From positions 1 through 7,266 of the forward strand of contig CALCHA010000693.1 in the NCBI GenBank assembly GCA_937901265.1: a stretch of 7,266 bases of DNA. Reading direction: 5' to 3'. The notes under the pieces are model-generated. The model was not told the origin of the DNA, made no database searches, and saw only the letters and a program-made list of their open reading frames with translations. This DNA is from an uncultured Phycisphaerales bacterium (GTDB lineage: Bacteria > Planctomycetota > Phycisphaerae > WQYP01). Position numbers and translations under genes: made by a program. Every line of letters starts with the position of its first letter. Position 1 is the first letter of the stretch. This document shows, one piece after another, positions 5,594-7,266 of the stretch.

Positions 5594-5629
5594 AAAAAAA
5601 AGCCGCCCGGCCGGGAGAGGCAGGGCGGC
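5594..5629 (-). terminator. Intrinsic terminator between the LysM gene and serS
   Basis: On the minus strand GCCGCCC (5629-5623) pairs perfectly with GGGCGGC (5608-5602) around a 14-base loop and is followed directly by eight Ts (5601-5594). It lies 25 bases after the LysM-protein stop codon, the normal place for its terminator. It also ends only 21 bases before the serS ATG, so any serS transcript that starts upstream must pass through it. An alternative pairing of two CGGCCG segments in and next to the stem is possible. Confidence 0.85.
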
Positions 5630-5654
5630 CGTAAGGATCACATCGACAGGGGGC

Positions 5655-6773
5655 TCACCGGGGCGGAAGCCGCAGCACGTGGCCAGCGGTGAGGTGGTTG
5701 GGATCGGGCAGGGTCGCGCGGTTGTAGCGGGCGATACGCCGCCAGAGGCTTTCATCCCCGTAGGCGGCCTTGGCGATCTTCCGGAGGCTGTCGCCGGCCT
5801 TCACGGTGTAGCTGCTGCCCGGGGTGAGGGTCGTCGTGGCGGTGGAGGAACCGGTGGTCGCCGCCTTGGTGCCGCTCGCCGGCCGGGCGGTGGTCCCACC
5901 GGTCGCCGTCGCTTTGCCCGTGGGAGTACCCGTGGTCGTTGGGCTGGTGGCGGCTGCGGGAATGACGAGTTTGGCGTTGACCTTGACGACATCGGGATTC
6001 ACGCCGGGGTTGGCGGCCTCGAGGGCCTTGAGCGTGATGTGATGTTTCCGGGCGATGGCGGACATGGAGTCACCGCGAACGACGGTGTAGCTGGAGGCGG
6101 CAGCAGCCGCGGGGGGCGTGGTTTTGCCGGTGGTGCCCGATGCCGGGCCGGTGCTGCCGCTGAGCGAGGGGGGCCGATCGAGTTCAACGGTACTGCCGCG
6201 GAGGCCCGAGCCGCTGCCCGAACTGCTGATGCTGGGGCCACCGCCGCCGAGGAGTCCGCTGCCGACGGAGGTGCTGCCGGTGAGCGAGCCGGCCAGGCCG
6301 GAGGTTCCGCCCGCGGTGTTGGAGGGGCCGACACCCAGGCCGGGCGTCACGCCGGTGGGGGAACCGGGCAGATCGCCGGTGAGCGACCCGCTCGCCAGGC
6401 CGCCGCCGAGGGATCCCGGTCCGCCGGTGAGGCCATCGCCGGGGCCGGTGGTGGGCAGGGGCCCGCTGAGGAGGCCGGAGCCATTTTCACCGCTGGCGGG
6501 CGGTTTGGAACCTGTTCCAAGCAGTGCCGCGCCAGTGTGGCCGGAGGAAAGGTCAGGCCCGGGCACGACCGCTCCGCCGAGCCCGCCGGAACCTGGTGGG
6601 GCGATCGCGACGGAGCTGGTCCCGCCATCGGTGCCGTTCATTTTGAGCTGGCTGGGTGCCGTGGTGGCCCCGGTCTCCGTGGTGTGGTTGCCCGGCGGAA
6701 ACGCATAGTATGCGACCACCGCGAGCACCAGCACGAAGGCACAAATTAAGCCGACTTTTGCATCGGTGCGCAT
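5655..6773 (-). CDS. Membrane-anchored protein with two C-terminal LysM domains
   Basis: This 372-residue protein begins with a short positive stretch and one hydrophobic segment (VGLICAFVLVLAVVAYYAF, ~7-25), reading as an uncleaved membrane anchor or signal sequence. A roughly 200-residue linker (26-227) is Gly/Ser/Thr/Pro-rich with loose repeats such as SLTGSTS (163-169) and SLSGSTG (203-209). Two LysM domains follow: YTVVRGDSMSAIARKHHITLK... (229-272) and YTVKAGDSLRKIAKAAYGDESLW... ending in LRLP (322-370), joined by a Thr/Ala-rich spacer. LysM domains bind N-acetylglucosamine glycans such as peptidoglycan, so the protein probably tethers the inner membrane to the wall; no enzymatic domain is present. 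The start at 6773 has GGAG (6784-6781) seven bases upstream. It lies between secF and serS on the same strand, with an intrinsic terminator on each side, so it is likely its own transcription unit. I know no specific name for it. Confidence 0.9.
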   Translation of the reverse strand: MRTDAKVGLICAFVLVLAVVAYYAFPPGNHTTETGATTAPSQLKMNGTDGGTSSVAIAPPGSGGLGGAVVPGPDLSSGHTGAALLGTGSKPPASGENGSGLLSGPLPTTGPGDGLTGGPGSLGGGLASGSLTGDLPGSPTGVTPGLGVGPSNTAGGTSGLAGSLTGSTSVGSGLLGGGGPSISSSGSGSGLRGSTVELDRPPSLSGSTGPASGTTGKTTPPAAAAASSYTVVRGDSMSAIARKHHITLKALEAANPGVNPDVVKVNAKLVIPAAATSPTTTGTPTGKATATGGTTARPASGTKAATTGSSTATTTLTPGSSYTVKAGDSLRKIAKAAYGDESLWRRIARYNRATLPDPNHLTAGHVLRLPPR

Positions 6774-7010
6774 CGAATATCTCCACTAGGGTTCTCCCGC
6801 CATCCGCGCGGGTAAGTTCAACAGCCTATCGCAAGATGATCGGCGCATCCAGCGGGCGGCCAACAGCGATAGCCACAATTCAGGATTGGCCTGGTCCGGG
6901 GGCTGGTTTGCGGGCGCCAGGTGGCGCAGAAACAGGCAAAAACGGCCGCACCCGGCGCGGGGCCGGGTGCGGCGTCAGATTTCACAAAAGCAGGGCGGCG
7001 GACGATTCCG
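6774..7010. other. Intergenic region between secF end and the LysM gene
   Basis: These 237 bases contain the secF terminator (6938-6973), the LysM gene's ribosome site (GGAG, 6784-6781) and a small palindrome, GCGCCA-GG-TGGCGC (6914-6927). The LysM gene needs its own promoter here because the terminator precedes it, but I find no convincing -35/-10 pair on the minus strand. No RNA gene or further reading frame is supported. Confidence 0.5.
6938..6973 (-). terminator. Intrinsic terminator after secF
   Basis: On the minus strand a perfect 12-bp stem, GCCGCACCCGGC (6973-6962) with GCCGGGTGCGGC (6956-6945) around a five-base loop, is followed by CG and then five Ts (6942-6938). It starts 37 bases after the secF stop at 7011. 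The long GC stem plus T-run is typical, and the orientation matches secF. Confidence 0.85.
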
Positions 7011-7266
7011 TCAGGCGCCCTCGGTGGAGGCCGGCTGCGGCCGGAAGGGGTTGCTCTTGGACATTCCGGTGGGCCGATTGCCACCCTTATCGCTTTTCAG
7101 GGCGGTGGTAAGGAGCATCGGGCTGGCGATGGCGAGGGTTGAATAGGCCCCGGTCAGCACGCCGATGAGCATGGCGAAGGAGAAGCCGCGAACGCCCTCG
7201 CCGCCATAAATGTACATGATCAGGACAACGATGAAGACCGTGAAGGTGGTCCAGATGGTACGCCCG
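7011..7266 (-). CDS. secF: Protein translocase SecF, C-terminal end (or SecDF fusion; runs off right edge)
   Basis: The last 84 residues are present, ending at TGA 7013-7011. The sequence GRTIWTTFTVFIVVLIMYIYGGEGVRGFSFAMLIGVLTGAYSTLAIASPMLL (first 52 visible residues) contains the last two transmembrane helices of SecF. The GGE..RGF.FA..IG...G.YS...ASP pattern between and within them is typical of the family. SecF works with SecD in the inner membrane, using proton motive force to help pull proteins exported by SecYEG. A polar 32-residue cytoplasmic tail (TTALKSDKGGNRPTG..., Pro/Ser-rich at the end) follows the last helix. Whether this is separate SecF or the SecF half of a SecDF fusion cannot be told because the N-terminal part lies beyond the window. 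It is followed by its own intrinsic terminator. Confidence 0.9.
   Translation of the reverse strand, partial: GRTIWTTFTVFIVVLIMYIYGGEGVRGFSFAMLIGVLTGAYSTLAIASPMLLTTALKSDKGGNRPTGMSKSNPFRPQPASTEGA

Noticed and set aside
4550..5692. A 380-codon plus-strand frame opposite serS
   Set aside because: It is His/Leu/Arg-rich antisense shadow of a certain seryl-tRNA synthetase gene, with no recognisable domain.
5103..6749. A 548-codon plus-strand frame across serS and the LysM gene
   Set aside because: It is antisense to two well-supported genes and Gly/Ala/Arg-rich, as expected from the reverse of their biased codons.

Overview
The window is a GC-rich bacterial chromosome segment. Most genes are on the minus strand; scpA is the only confident plus-strand gene. 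Gene content (SecDF-type translocase end, seryl-tRNA synthetase, ScpA kleisin, PIN-PhoH protein, membrane-anchored LysM protein) is ordinary housekeeping plus one small toxin-antitoxin locus. The GC-rich composition, SerRS signature variants, Gly/Ser/Thr-rich envelope protein and palindromic intergenic repeats fit Planctomycetota, perhaps a Phycisphaerae-like lineage. That assignment comes from memory of family style, not from a search, and is only moderately confident.

Layout, left to right. Positions 1-336 (minus) hold the N-terminal 112 residues of an unrecognised Pro/Ala-rich protein running off the left edge, with a good sigma70-like promoter just upstream (394-421). Positions 467-1221 (minus) hold a UPF0175-type antitoxin and an overlapping DUF3368/PIN-type toxin gene. 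The toxin is interrupted by an in-frame TGA at 806-808, so the toxin looks dead while the antitoxin is intact. A PIN-PhoH ATPase gene (1271-2650, minus) lies directly upstream on the same strand. A 428-base divergent intergenic region with several strong inverted repeats separates it from scpA (3079-3975, plus).

scpA and serS (4232-5572, minus) converge on a 256-base intergenic region. This carries two identical direct copies and one inverted copy of a GC-rich palindromic repeat; one direct copy and the inverted copy form a very strong stem-loop. Upstream of serS, on the same strand, is a LysM protein with an N-terminal membrane anchor (5655-6773). A textbook intrinsic terminator sits between that gene and serS, only about 21 bases from the serS start codon. 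The right edge holds the C-terminal end of SecF (7011-7266, minus), followed by its own strong intrinsic terminator (6938-6973).

Functionally, the genes cover protein export (SecF), envelope anchoring (LysM), tRNA charging (SerRS), chromosome condensation (ScpA, without scpB here) and RNA metabolism (PIN-PhoH). I do not see a clear undescribed multi-gene system. The observations most worth checking are the nonsense-interrupted toxin, the terminator inside what must be the serS leader, and the palindromic repeat cluster between scpA and serS.
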